Shown piece by piece: positions 26,997 through 35,390 of a stretch of 64,000 nucleotides of DNA. The notes under the pieces are model-generated. The model was not told the DNA's origin. It searched no databases and worked only from the letters and a program-made list of their open reading frames with translations. Numbering within the stretch: the first letter of the stretch is position 1; every line of letters starts with the position of its first letter. The translations under genes and the position numbers were made by a program. Origin of the DNA: Nafulsella turpanensis ZLM-10 (GTDB lineage: Bacteria; Bacteroidota; Bacteroidia; Cytophagales; Cyclobacteriaceae); contig NZ_ANNU01000002.1 of assembly GCF_000346615.1 (NCBI RefSeq), positions 62,001 through 126,000 of the forward strand. Reading direction: 5' to 3'.

Positions 26997-28268
26997 ATGA
27001 AACAACCATCATTTAAGTACTTATTAAGCCTGCTGATTTTTATCACCGGGGTGGCCACGATGCTATTCCTGGCCTTTCTTCTTCAGCAGAAAGACGGTCC
27101 TTTAACCAGTGGGCACAAACTTTCTTTAGGGGCAGGCTTCCTGCTTGTACTGATTAATACCGGCCTGGCTTTTTTCTTTTCCCGAAGGATGGAGAAGAAG
27201 TATCAGGAACAGGCCCTCCAGAACCGGCAATTGTTCCAGGAAAACCCCACTCCCATGTGGGTATTCGATAAGGATAGCCTGGCCTTTGTCGCTGTAAACG
27301 AAGCAGCTGTACAGCAGTATGGCTACTCAAAGGAGGAATTTCTGCAAATGAGCATCCTGGATATCCGGCCACCTGAAGACAAGCAAAAAGTCAGGGACAA
27401 TGTAAGCGATGCTCCCCAGGGCTATTACAGTACAGGAATCTGGCGTCATCTCCGGAAGGATGGAACCTTCATACATGTTAAAATTTCCAGCCATGGCATC
27501 ATTTTCAGAAACCGTCCTTCTGAAATCATTCTCGTATATGATGTGAGCCAGCAGGTGCGCTATGAAGAGGAAAGGGAGGAGCTGCTGAACAGCCTGCTGC
27601 ACCAGAATCATCAGCTGGAGGAGTTCGCCAATATTGTTTCGCACCAGCTCCGGGCGCCGGTTGCCAATCTGTTAGGTCTGGCCCAGTTATTTAAAATTTC
27701 CAGCCCTGAAGAGGTAAGCGAGATTATCCAGAAAATAAATCTTTCTGCCCAGCGCTTAGACAGGTCCATTAAAGAAGTGGCGCTTCTGATAGAGAAAAGG
27801 AAAGACCTGAGTGCCCCTAAAGAAGAGGTCGAGCTCGAAGAAGTTTTACAACAGTCAAGTTACTACCTTGAACACCAGATACAACGCTCCGGCGCTTCCA
27901 TTACCCATGACTTCCGGGCACTGCCAATTCTTTGCAGCGTACGTACCTATGTGCAGGATATTATCAACAACCTGCTCACCAATGCCATCAAATACCGCGA
28001 TCCGGAGAAAAAGGTTAAAATCCGTCTCCGCTCTTTCAGGAAAGACAAGCGGGCTTACATTAGCATCCAGGATAATGGCCTCGGGCTGGATCTGGAAAAG
28101 TATGGAGAGGCGATTGGGAAACCATTTACCCGCTTCCACTTCCATGTTCCGGGGAGCGGTATAGGCTTGTCGCTGGTAAAAACCCAGCTCGAATTACTGG
28201 AAGGAGACATCCGTTTCAGGAGTAGCCCCGGCGAAGGAATGGAGGTTGTGCTGTCCTTTCCTCTGTAA
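26997..28268 (+). CDS. Membrane PAS-domain sensor histidine kinase
   Basis: 423 aa. Two transmembrane helices (about 7-29 and 43-62), a PAS domain (about 75-185; NPTPMWVFDKDSLAFVAVN, then RKDGTFIHVKI), then HisKA with His216 (IVSHQLRAP) and HATPase with NLLTNAIKYRD, QDNGLGLDL and GSGIGLSLVK. It autophosphorylates and passes phosphate to an unidentified response regulator; no receiver gene is adjacent. The stop codon TAA (28266-28268) is followed directly by the first cluster of 9-bp repeats belonging to the par-like region. Confidence 0.93.
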   Translation: MKQPSFKYLLSLLIFITGVATMLFLAFLLQQKDGPLTSGHKLSLGAGFLLVLINTGLAFFFSRRMEKKYQEQALQNRQLFQENPTPMWVFDKDSLAFVAVNEAAVQQYGYSKEEFLQMSILDIRPPEDKQKVRDNVSDAPQGYYSTGIWRHLRKDGTFIHVKISSHGIIFRNRPSEIILVYDVSQQVRYEEEREELLNSLLHQNHQLEEFANIVSHQLRAPVANLLGLAQLFKISSPEEVSEIIQKINLSAQRLDRSIKEVALLIEKRKDLSAPKEEVELEEVLQQSSYYLEHQIQRSGASITHDFRALPILCSVRTYVQDIINNLLTNAIKYRDPEKKVKIRLRSFRKDKRAYISIQDNGLGLDLEKYGEAIGKPFTRFHFHVPGSGIGLSLVKTQLELLEGDIRFRSSPGEGMEVVLSFPL

Positions 28269-28271
28269 ACT

Positions 28272-28355
28272 GAAAATACCAGTAACAAAGGTAACATCGG
28301 AGAACCTAATATTACCCGGTAACACTCTGCGTAATGATAATATAATATGAATACT
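28272..28355. repeat. 9-bp repeat cluster A
   Basis: Units read AGTAACAAA (28281), GGTAACATC (28290), then a degenerate part and GGTAACACT (28318), at roughly 9-bp spacing (one 1-bp slip). Same consensus (RGTAACAYY) as clusters B-H around the ParA/RHH genes. It sits immediately after the kinase stop codon. Confidence 0.75.
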
Positions 28356-28865
28356 GTTCCCTATACGCCGCTCTTTCTATTCCGCTGTTGAAAATAAAAC
28401 AAAAAAGGCGGGGATCTTATCCTCTGTCACACGATCTTACAGGTCCGGTGCAGGAAACAGAGCAGCTAGTGCCTGTTAGCCTGGTTCGATGGTCGTGATG
28501 GATGCGTACTTCCCGAAGGAATGAGCGCCATTCAAGGAGCATAAACCTCTATACCTAAAAGCATTTACACCAATACCCGCCATATGTACTTCTAAACTCT
28601 TCCAGTCCCTTTAAATTGTACATTCGCCTGCTATCCTGTTCAGGTATTTCTTTTCTCTCACAAACTCTCACTGCCTTCTTATCCTTCCTGAGGAGGACGG
28701 AAGAAGATTTCTGTTGTTGCGCTCATCATCATGCCCACAGTTTACTTACTCCCACACCTTTTCTGCGAAGAGGAGCAGGAAGGATATTGGCGGTTATTCT
28801 CACCACTGAGCTGATAAAAGCCAACTCGCTTACTTTTTACTACCTTCCTAAGCTCCTCTTTTCCA

Positions 28866-28930
28866 ATAGTGTTAATTACCTGTAGTAACATTGATAACAC
28901 CATTAATACCAGTAATCATGAGTTACTGTA
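28866..28930. repeat. 9-bp repeat cluster B
   Basis: Strictly 9-bp phased units: AGTAACATT (28884), GATAACACC (28893), ATTAATACC (28902), AGTAATCAT (28911), GAGTTACTG (28920). The first four share the RNTAAYA core. Confidence 0.85.
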
Positions 28931-29124
28931 AGTCCTTTGCTATGCCTGGTCATGTCTTTAAGCAGACAGCCCGGCGACCTCATTTCTCCTTCTGAAACCT
29001 GCACCACCTTCTCCTTTGCCACGGTCCTAATGAGCTACCTCCTGTGGAGAACCATAAAAATGGAGATAAGGTACTATAATCACGGATTTTACCGTCTCCC
29101 ATCCTTTCCGCTTAAAATCAAAAA

Positions 29125-29242
29125 ATGAACATCAATCATATCAGTAACCTTCATAACTTTAGTAACAATAATAACTACCATAATAAAAGTATCATTCTCC
29201 ATATAGAAAAGCACGATAATAGTGATAATATAAAGAATACAC
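29125..29242. repeat. 9-bp repeat cluster C (longest)
   Basis: About thirteen consecutive nonamers in one phase: AGTAACCTT (29143), CATAACTTT, AGTAACAAT (29161), AATAACTAC, CATAATAAA, AGTATCATT, two degenerate units, GATAATAGT (29215), GATAATATA, AAGAATACA. The 9-bp phase holds without slips over about 115 bp. Confidence 0.85.
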
Positions 29243-29383
29243 CACCTGCTGCCCCTGAAAAGAAAAATGCCCTTAATCCACTCTTGCAAAAAAGAATTAA
29301 AACTCCACTTCTACTCCAATGCTTCTTTCCCGGAGGTTGTACATTTCGGGCTTTAGGTTGCCTTAATGAAACCATTACTGCGC

Positions 29384-29430
29384 CAAAAAATGTTTAATAC
29401 CGGTAACATTAGTAACAGGGTGACATCTCT
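29384..29430. repeat. 9-bp repeat cluster D
   Basis: TTTAATACC (29393), GGTAACATT (29402), AGTAACAGG (29411), GTGACATCT (29420); same phase and consensus as the other clusters. Confidence 0.8.
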
Positions 29431-29572
29431 TTCAGGTGAATGAAGAGCCTCATTAACATAATTTTGGTCGCTTGATATACAAACCATTAAGTGTAGCGTA
29501 TTGGACAAATCTCCGGTAAAAGAAACATGCTCCTCACCACCATTTTGAAAGAAAGAATAAAAGTTTGAAAAG

Positions 29573-29636
29573 GAAGCTACCAGTAATCTCATTAGCATCC
29601 GTAACATTCAGAACACCGGGTTACTGAGCGTGTTAT
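29573..29636. repeat. 9-bp repeat cluster E
   Basis: AGTAATCTC (29582), ATTAGCATC (29591), CGTAACATT (29600), CAGAACACC (29609), GGGTTACTG (29618), AGCGTGTTA (29627). Confidence 0.8.
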
Positions 29637-30026
29637 AGTGGCAGAGCAGCCTTTTATACTAAAAATGATGAATATAGAATGCAGAAAAGTAAACTCAGCT
29701 GATCCCGCTTTTAATAAAAGGGTTTAAAGAAAGTAAGTCATCCTAATTTAAACTGAACCCGGAATCAGGAGTGTGAAAAAGCCAGGCTGTTTCTGATGAA
29801 TCAACATTCCGTGTCCTGCTGACGTTAGCGGAGGCCGTGCGGGAAGCCTCTTTCCACCTAACATAATCTTTTTAAACTTCAGGTATTTGAAGGATTTCTC
29901 CTGCCGTCGAAATGACAAAATTAGAGTTAAAGGTATTTATCAGACACAGCTTAGAAAATGTCCTCCTTTAACGTGAGGTATGGAATGAAAACACCATTAA
30001 GCAACTTCTAAAACAGCTTAAACAGA

Positions 30027-30136
30027 CTCGTCATCCTGCATGGGTGGCCCCAGGGCTGCAGGGATCTCAGCCTGTTTAGTATAATCCATGCTCAGGATTC
30101 CGGATTTCCCTTGCTCTTCGTCCGGAATGACGGTAG
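30027..30136. repeat. Interspersed repeat fragment (GTCATCCTG type)
   Basis: Begins CGTCATCCTGCATGGGTGG, contains CAGGGATCTCAGCC and ends CGTCCGGAATGACGG, so the two ends are partly complementary (CGTCATCC / GGAATGACG). Similar ends occur at 45383, 62399 and 62680. This looks like a dispersed, REP-like non-coding repeat. Confidence 0.5.
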
Positions 30137-30340
30137 GTGACAGACCTTAGAAGAACCTACCATTCCCGGGTTCACGTTTATTAAAGCGATTTCTGCACTG
30201 CCCGGAATCTTTAAATATTTCACCCCTTAAAAAGCCAACAGCCTTTACAGGAAGAACCGGTTTTGTTTACTGAAATAAAAAAAAGGAAGGGAAACAGCAT
30301 TTTTACTGAAAGGGAAAATGCCTGGTGGAGAGAATATGAT

Positions 30341-30421
30341 TAGTTGAAAAAGTTACCTGGTAACACTGGTAATAAAAATAACCCGGCAAACACCTTGTTC
30401 ACCGGGTTAATATTGTTGCTG
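30341..30421. repeat. 9-bp repeat cluster F
   Basis: AAGTTACCT (30350), GGTAACACT (30359), GGTAATAAA (30368), AATAACCCG (30377), GCAAACACC (30386), TTGTTCACC (30395), GGGTTAATA (30404). It ends directly at the stop codon of the small RHH-like gene. Confidence 0.85.
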
Positions 30422-30422
30422 A

Positions 30423-30797
30423 TTAACCTGCTCTTCCTCTACGGATGCGCTGGGCTCTTTCCTGCTCCCTTTCCTTTAACTTATCCGGCCTGGGCTTTAT
30501 CTCCCCGGCCGATTCAAACAACATATCCAGCGCTTCGTGCATGGCATCCTTCTGGGTATAATAAGAGTCTTCCGTAACCCGAATCATGTGCACATAATCT
30601 TTCAGTTTCTCCAGGTAGTCTTCCCGAATCACGAAGGTTTGCCGCAGGTCTTTCGGCACTTCTTCCTCCTGCTTCACCACCTGGGGCGGCTGGGCATCCT
30701 TTTCAGAAGGTGGGGTCGAAACCAGACTTTTGATCCCCCTCTTCTCATTTAAATTGGTTTTATCTATTGCTGATTTAAAGCTTTTCCTCTGGGCCAT
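30423..30797 (-). CDS. Small ribbon-helix-helix-like protein, candidate ParA partner
   Basis: 124 aa. A basic, probably disordered N-terminus (about 1-45) is followed by RQTFVIREDYLEKLKDYVHM and a second helix ending HEALDMLFES. This is the beta-strand/helix/helix order of ribbon-helix-helix DNA-binding proteins such as ParG or the omega regulator, which act as centromere-binding partners of small ParA ATPases. The C-terminus is Arg-rich (RAQRIRRGRAG). It starts 71 bp after the parA stop, and repeat clusters lie on both sides of it (F after its stop, G before its start), so it is the obvious candidate to bind them. The assignment rests on pattern and context, not a database match. Confidence 0.75.
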   Translation of the reverse strand: MAQRKSFKSAIDKTNLNEKRGIKSLVSTPPSEKDAQPPQVVKQEEEVPKDLRQTFVIREDYLEKLKDYVHMIRVTEDSYYTQKDAMHEALDMLFESAGEIKPRPDKLKEREQERAQRIRRGRAG

Positions 30798-30804
30798 TCT
30801 TCAC

Positions 30805-30849
30805 CATGTTTATCGTGTTACTCATATTAATCATAACACCTGTATTATC
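30805..30849. repeat. 9-bp repeat cluster G (between parA and the RHH gene)
   Basis: Reads on the minus strand as GATAATACA, GGTGTTATG, ATTAATATG, AGTAACACG, ATAAACATG, in strict 9-bp phase (30805-30849). It fills most of the 71-bp gap upstream of the RHH-like gene, the position of an operator. Confidence 0.85.
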
Positions 30850-30868
30850 AAAAAATTATCTCTCTTTC

Positions 30869-31615
30869 TTACGGGCGGACTAAAATTTCATCTACCAGCG
30901 AGGCATAATCTACCGCCCCGTAGCTTTTTGGATTATAGGAAAAAATATCCTGCCAGTGGCTGGGCGCCTCGGCCAGGGTAACATTATCCCGAATCACCGT
31001 CCGGAACACCTTATCCTTAAAGTGCTCCTGTACCAGCTCGGCAATGTCACGATTCAGCACCTTACGGCCATCAAACTGGGTGGTAAACACCCCGCTGATG
31101 TGCAGATTCGGGTTGATATTTTCCTTTACCAGGTCCACTATCTCGAATAATTTATCCAGACCGTGCAGAGCCAGGAACTGTGCCTGCAGGGGAATATATA
31201 TTTCATCGGCAGCGGCAAAAGCGTTTATGGTAATCAGTCCCAGCGAAGGCGCACAGTCCAGCAGGATATAATCATACTGATCGCGCACCTTTTCCACCAG
31301 CTTTTTCAGAATTGTTTCGCGGGCTATTTTAGAGGCCAGCTCCACTTCTGCCCCGGCCAGGTCAAGAGTAGAGGCTACCACATGCAGGGTGTCACGCAGC
31401 TCATAAGGGCGCAGTTCATACTCTCCAATCAGGGAACCATACACAGTATACTCCGGGTCCTGTATTCCGAAGCACTGGGTAAGGTTCGCCTGCGGATCCA
31501 TGTCGATCAGCAATACTCGTTTGCCCTTATTCGCCAGGCCTGCACCAATGTTTACGGTAGAAGTGGTTTTACCTACGCCCCCTTTGTGGTTGCTTAATGC
31601 AATGACTTTAGTCAT
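30869..31615 (-). CDS. parA: ParA family partition ATPase
   Basis: 248 aa. Deviant Walker A KGGVGKTT at residues 11-18, A' motif LLIDMDPQANLT, Walker B-like ILLDCAPSLGL, and the usual EIYIPLQAQFLALHGLDKL segment. There is no N-terminal helix-turn-helix, so it is a short, type Ib/Soj-sized ParA (ParF-like). Such ATPases move DNA or cargo with a small DNA-binding partner; no ParB homologue is adjacent, but an RHH-like protein follows directly. Repeat clusters upstream of the start (H) and downstream (G) suggest autoregulation and centromere binding. It has no chromosomal gid/parB neighbours, so it is not the standard chromosomal Soj locus. Confidence 0.93.
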   Translation of the reverse strand: MTKVIALSNHKGGVGKTTSTVNIGAGLANKGKRVLLIDMDPQANLTQCFGIQDPEYTVYGSLIGEYELRPYELRDTLHVVASTLDLAGAEVELASKIARETILKKLVEKVRDQYDYILLDCAPSLGLITINAFAAADEIYIPLQAQFLALHGLDKLFEIVDLVKENINPNLHISGVFTTQFDGRKVLNRDIAELVQEHFKDKVFRTVIRDNVTLAEAPSHWQDIFSYNPKSYGAVDYASLVDEILVRP

Positions 31616-31617
31616 GT

Positions 31618-31735
31618 CCTTATTATAATTAGTATTGAAATTAAGATGAACCCAAAGAATACAGTAGACACTGTATTACTGATGTTACTCGTATTACTAC
31701 TATTCTTTGTATTGCTAATATTGTAATTATTCTTC
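31618..31735. repeat. 9-bp repeat cluster H (upstream of parA)
   Basis: In minus-strand sense: AGTAATACA, AGTAACATC, AGTAATACG, then more degenerate AT-rich units to 31735, at strict 9-bp spacing (plus-strand units start at 31673, 31682, 31691, 31700, 31709). It covers the parA promoter region. Confidence 0.85.
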
Positions 31736-31919
31736 CAACGAACAATAGCAAATCATAACTTCCAAAAAACTTTCTATCCCATAGCGGAAATATCAAAAGT
31801 GCTGCCAACCTTTTTTCCTTTTGTTTCGTCTTTTTGGCGGAAACCTTTTAAATATTGCACGCATTTTCTTACTTTCATTCCTTCTCTTTATATTTGCCTG
31901 TCACCCTAACCATTGCTGT

Positions 31920-32789
31920 ATGTCCTTTTCCAGAATTATAGCCGTTTGCATTACTTTCCTGCTCCTTAGCTCCGCTGTCGCAGAGGCCCAAACTTTCAGG
32001 AAGTTCAGAAACCGCTATAATCAGCGGATGTACAGACACGGGCAGGTAAGCTTTACAGCCGGGGCAGGCCTCAGCACTTACTTCGGCGACCTTAAAGCAA
32101 ATGAAACCGACCTTTGGGCAAAACCTAGCATACAGCTGGGATTAATGTACCGCTACAACAACCATCTCCACTTCCGATCAGAGCTCACCTGGTATCGCAT
32201 TTCGGGTGCAGATTCCTTAAATGATTTCGAAAATACCATCGTTGATCGAAATTTGTCTTTCCGCTCCGATAACTTTGAGTGGAATGTGGTAGCCCTCTGG
32301 CAGTTTTATAATAAATACTCCCGTTATAACAGGCCCACCCTAAACCCATATGCTTTTGCAGGGACAGGAATTACGACGAATAATCCTAAAACACGCTATG
32401 AGGGAGAGTGGGTAGCATTACAGCCGCTGGAGACGGAGGGGGTTAACTATGGGAGGATTACACTGGTGATCCCTGCCGGACTGGGTCTTACTTATCATGC
32501 CAGTCCCAAGTGGGATATCTCAGCAGAGTTTGGATACCGCATTACCTTTACAGATTATCTCGATGATGCCAGCACCAATTACCGGGATCCGGAAAGTTTT
32601 GGAGAGGATGAACTGGCCCGGGAGCTTGCTGACAGAAGAGATGAGCTTGGTTATACTCCCCGCTATACGGGTTCCAATTACAGAGGAAACCCTTCTAATA
32701 ATGACTGGTATCTTATCACTGGACTAAAAGTAAACTACTCTCCGGGTGCTATAAATAACAGGCGATACCGGCGCTCGAAATACAGGTAA
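31920..32789 (+). CDS. Outer-membrane beta-barrel protein (DUF6089/PorG-like)
   Basis: About 289 aa from the internal ATG at 31920, preferred because it places a proper signal peptide (MSFSRIIAVCITFLLLSSAV, cleavage after AEA) at the N-terminus; the open frame begins at 31821. The mature part has alternating beta-strands with FTAGAGLSTYFGDLK, LGLMYRYNNHLHFRSELTWY and LSFRSDNFEWNVVALW, a pattern of the DUF6089/PorG-like barrels of Bacteroidota, some of which belong to the type IX secretion machinery. The last strand region ends KYR. Monocistronic. Whether it is part of T9SS cannot be told here. Confidence 0.75.
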   Translation: MSFSRIIAVCITFLLLSSAVAEAQTFRKFRNRYNQRMYRHGQVSFTAGAGLSTYFGDLKANETDLWAKPSIQLGLMYRYNNHLHFRSELTWYRISGADSLNDFENTIVDRNLSFRSDNFEWNVVALWQFYNKYSRYNRPTLNPYAFAGTGITTNNPKTRYEGEWVALQPLETEGVNYGRITLVIPAGLGLTYHASPKWDISAEFGYRITFTDYLDDASTNYRDPESFGEDELARELADRRDELGYTPRYTGSNYRGNPSNNDWYLITGLKVNYSPGAINNRRYRRSKYR

Positions 32790-33337
32790 AAGCATTTACT
32801 TTCTCTTTCCTGTCATCACTCTTCCCATTTCCTGAAAAACAGCTCTAATAACTCCATAGTGTTCCCTTCGTTAAATGGACTTAAAGTTTCTTTTGAATAG
32901 ATGACTCTACCTGTTTTTGTCAAAAAACACATAAAGTTGAGGCAAGACATTAGTAACAGAAACCTAAACAGGGTCAATTTTTCCTGTCCCAGACTGTTCT
33001 GGTTCAACAAAGAATACCAGATAACCTTTCAACAGGTTTGGGCATTAAAAATGATAATGGTCTTGGCCTGTAGATTGTTCGGCACCAGATGGCTTAACAG
33101 CTTATTGGCAGTTTCTTCTTTTCGTTCACCAATAGAGAGTAATGGATGGGCGGGCATTTTGAAACAGGAAATCGATCTACCAGGCTTATAAATGATCAAC
33201 CAGTATACACCCAATTGCTCCTTACCGAATGGTTCCATAGGTGCTTCTATCTGGAACCCTCCACTATACTCCTACTCCGGGAGGAGTTTTCCCTTGAGTC
33301 CAATCGCTGGTGTTGAATATTATTCGATGATTTTGTA
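32790..33337. other. Intergenic region with a doubtful interrupted reading frame
   Basis: 548 bp between convergent genes. On the minus strand one frame (33238 to 32816) is open except for a single TGA at 33029-33031. Its translation starts MEPFGKEQLGVYWLI and contains HPLLSIGERKEETANKLLSH and FLTKTGRVIYSKE. I do not recognise the family. It may be a small gene inactivated by one nonsense mutation, or chance. Confidence 0.3.
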
Positions 33338-34105
33338 TTAGCTGTAGCTTCTACGACGGAATGAAAGGAACTGAGGAAGTTTACGCAGTGGCTTAAGGAA
33401 GCGGGTATAAAATTTCGGGTGAAGATTGTTTTTCTTCCAGGCCATAAAGTCTTCCTTGTTTGCCCGAAGACGGTTCTTGAGGCTACGATTGCTTTCGCCA
33501 CCTACCCTCATCTTCACTAATGTATCAGGAATGTAATGGGTACTGATACCATGCTTATAGAGCAGGCGGAGCATCAGTTCATAATCTGCCGCACTCTTGA
33601 ATTCAGTATCATAGAGGCCGAAACGTTCATAAAAGACCTTTTTCACATAAAAAGTCGGGTGGGGCGGCATCCATCCCCTTTGAAAGCGATTCCTTTTATA
33701 TTCCCCGCTCCGCCAGTCCCGGACAACCCGAAGGGTATCATGCTGGGCCACATAATGCAAATCAGCATACACACTATCGACAGCGTTTTGTTGAAAAGCT
33801 TTTGCAATTTTGGAAACGACCCCAGAGTGATAAAACAAATCATCGGAATGTAACAGGCCCACCACATCGCCACTGGCCAGTTTTATTCCTTTATTGATGG
33901 CATCATACAGCCCCTTGTCGGGCTCCGAAATAAACCTGCTAATTCTGCTGCCATAGCCTTTTACCAGTTCAAGCGTACCATCCGTCGAAGCGCCATCCAC
34001 GATAATGTACTCCAAATCAGGATAGTCCTGGCCAAGTACCGATTCGATGGTTTCGCGAATAGTATTGATATTATTATATACAACTGTTACAACAGATATT
34101 TTCAC
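33338..34105 (-). CDS. Glycosyltransferase family 2 (WcaA-like)
   Basis: 255 aa. GT-A fold: MKISVVTVVYNN, YIIVDGASTDGT, and the metal-binding HSDD motif (residues about 90-93, GLLHSDDLFY), then the acceptor-site part with HPTFYVKKVFYERFGLYD and FKSAADYELMLRLLY. The wording is characteristic of the WcaA/colanic-acid-type GT2 group. It transfers a sugar from a nucleotide donor during polysaccharide assembly. Single gene, transcribed in the same direction as the rest of the exopolysaccharide locus and 0.4 kb from a WcaF-like acetyltransferase. Confidence 0.9.
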   Translation of the reverse strand: MKISVVTVVYNNINTIRETIESVLGQDYPDLEYIIVDGASTDGTLELVKGYGSRISRFISEPDKGLYDAINKGIKLASGDVVGLLHSDDLFYHSGVVSKIAKAFQQNAVDSVYADLHYVAQHDTLRVVRDWRSGEYKRNRFQRGWMPPHPTFYVKKVFYERFGLYDTEFKSAADYELMLRLLYKHGISTHYIPDTLVKMRVGGESNRSLKNRLRANKEDFMAWKKNNLHPKFYTRFLKPLRKLPQFLSFRRRSYS

Positions 34106-34533
34106 AGCAGTTTTTTGTTATCAGATGCCAAATTGCTTAACACTTAACAACAAATGTATCCTTCTTTCCAGTTAACTAAAAATCAAAACCAGAAGGAGAG
34201 TTGACATGTCATGTAAGAATTGTGTATGGAATGTATGAAGTTTGGGATTTACATAGAAGACAAACTTCAGAAGGATAAGGAAGCTTCTTGTATGGCTGAG
34301 GCTCAATGTTTTCAGAAGCCAGCCTTTTCTATAGAAAATGATTTCCCTGCCATACAGTGACCTTTTTTGGGAGGAATGAGACCAGAGACATCTGGTTCAG
34401 ACAGCCTTGCAAGCCCTCTTTTATCTGTTATGTATTCCTTTTGAAGGTTTTAGCTGGAAATCGGGGAAGAATTTCCGGGTATGAGGTGCTTTAAAATTGC
34501 AGGGAAGATGCCGGCTGTGGTGTTCCATCCTTC
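34106..34533. other. Intergenic region, nothing recognised
   Basis: 428 bp between two same-strand genes; no gene, terminator or repeat stands out. It presumably carries the promoter of the GT2 gene. Confidence 0.4.
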
Positions 34534-35109
34534 TCACAAGCTCTCTCCATTCTCTATTTCCCGCTCCCTTACTGGCAGAGCCGGGTTTCCCTGGTAAATA
34601 GTATAAGCCTGGAGTGCTTTGGTTGCGACAGAATTAACCGCCAGCACCGAATGGCTCCCACATTTCACTCCCGGGCAGACGACGCTCTGTGCTCCTATCC
34701 ATACCCCGTTCTCCAACACAATTTTCCCTACCATCAGGTCGAAGCTGGTCCTGCGGTAGTCGTGGTTGCCGGTCAGCAGCATGGCCCCCTGCGAAATACA
34801 AACATTATTCCCTAATTGCACCAGGACAAGATTATCAATCCACACCCCCTCTCCAATCCAGCAGTGGTGACCCATTTCCACCAGCCAGGGATATTTAATG
34901 TTCACCCCGGGCTTTATCACTACTCCCTTCCCAACTTTAGCGCCAAAAAGGCGCAGCAGGAGCACCTTTAAACTGCTCAGTGGATTCAGTGGATTGATAA
35001 AGAACAAGATATTGCAAAAGTACCAGAGCAACTGCTTAAATTTGCTCCCACCCGGATTGTACCAACTGTTATCGAATTTATGAAGATTGACTGTAAGCTT
35101 TTCCGACAT
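34534..35109 (-). CDS. WcaF-like hexapeptide acetyltransferase
   Basis: About 191 aa from the Met at 35109 (MSEKLTVNLHKFDNSWYNPG), which I prefer over the open frame start at 35238 since WcaF-type proteins begin this way. Left-handed beta-helix hexapeptide repeats run from about 85 to 170, with GNHDYRR, the catalytic-His region typical of the family, and WIGAQSVVCPGVKCGSHSVL. Relatives add acetyl groups to sugars of colanic acid and similar exopolysaccharides using acetyl-CoA. It belongs to the polysaccharide locus and points the same way as the GT2 gene downstream. Confidence 0.88.
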   Translation of the reverse strand: MSEKLTVNLHKFDNSWYNPGGSKFKQLLWYFCNILFFINPLNPLSSLKVLLLRLFGAKVGKGVVIKPGVNIKYPWLVEMGHHCWIGEGVWIDNLVLVQLGNNVCISQGAMLLTGNHDYRRTSFDLMVGKIVLENGVWIGAQSVVCPGVKCGSHSVLAVNSVATKALQAYTIYQGNPALPVREREIENGESL

Positions 35110-35317
35110 TTTAAAAGAAGTTGCGGTGATACAGCAAAGATAAGAAGGTCTGAAAGAAATGAATGAAACAAGGAAATTTTTATAAAACTTATAGTTCCAA
35201 CATTCACCAAGCAATTTCCGTCTTTCTGCAAATACCACTTATTTAACCGTAAGACAATTAAAGCAAAATTCGGCCTACTTCGCCTTCTCCTTTTTAGTTT
35301 TTATTTGGATTTATTTG

Positions 35318-35325
35318 TAGATTTG
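35318..35325 (+). promoter_or_regulatory. Bacteroidetes -7-like element
   Basis: TAGATTTG matches TAnnTTTG and lies 66 bp upstream of the T9SS adhesin start codon at 35391. The flanking DNA is T-rich; a -33 TTTG at canonical spacing is not clear. Confidence 0.45.
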
Positions 35326-35390
35326 AATGTTTGGGCATCTAGATCCAGTCCATTTAGAGTCCAAAGATGTAAGAAAAACCCAAAGATTGT

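Larger units (their letters stand above)
28356..30340. other. Gene-free region holding repeat clusters B-E
   Basis: About 2 kb with no credible gene: open frames are short, low-complexity and unlike any family. What it does hold is the 9-bp repeat clusters B to E and, at about 29780-30150, fragments of the interspersed GTCATCCTG-type repeats of this genome. I read it as a cis-acting region for the neighbouring ParA system, possibly mixed with decayed DNA. Confidence 0.5.

Noticed and set aside
28616-28885. Plus-strand reading frames in the 28.3-30.3 kb region
   Set aside because: They are short, low-complexity and unconserved by eye; the periodic repeats explain their open frames.
28272-29242. 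CRISPR array
   Set aside because: The repeats are 9 bp, degenerate and without spacers of constant length; no cas genes are present.
31821-31919. N-terminal extension of the outer-membrane barrel protein
   Set aside because: It would place a second hydrophobic segment in front of a perfect signal peptide that begins at the ATG at 31920.
34534-35238. Acetyltransferase starting at 35238
   Set aside because: The first 43 residues are unlike WcaF proteins; the internal Met at 35109 gives the normal N-terminus.
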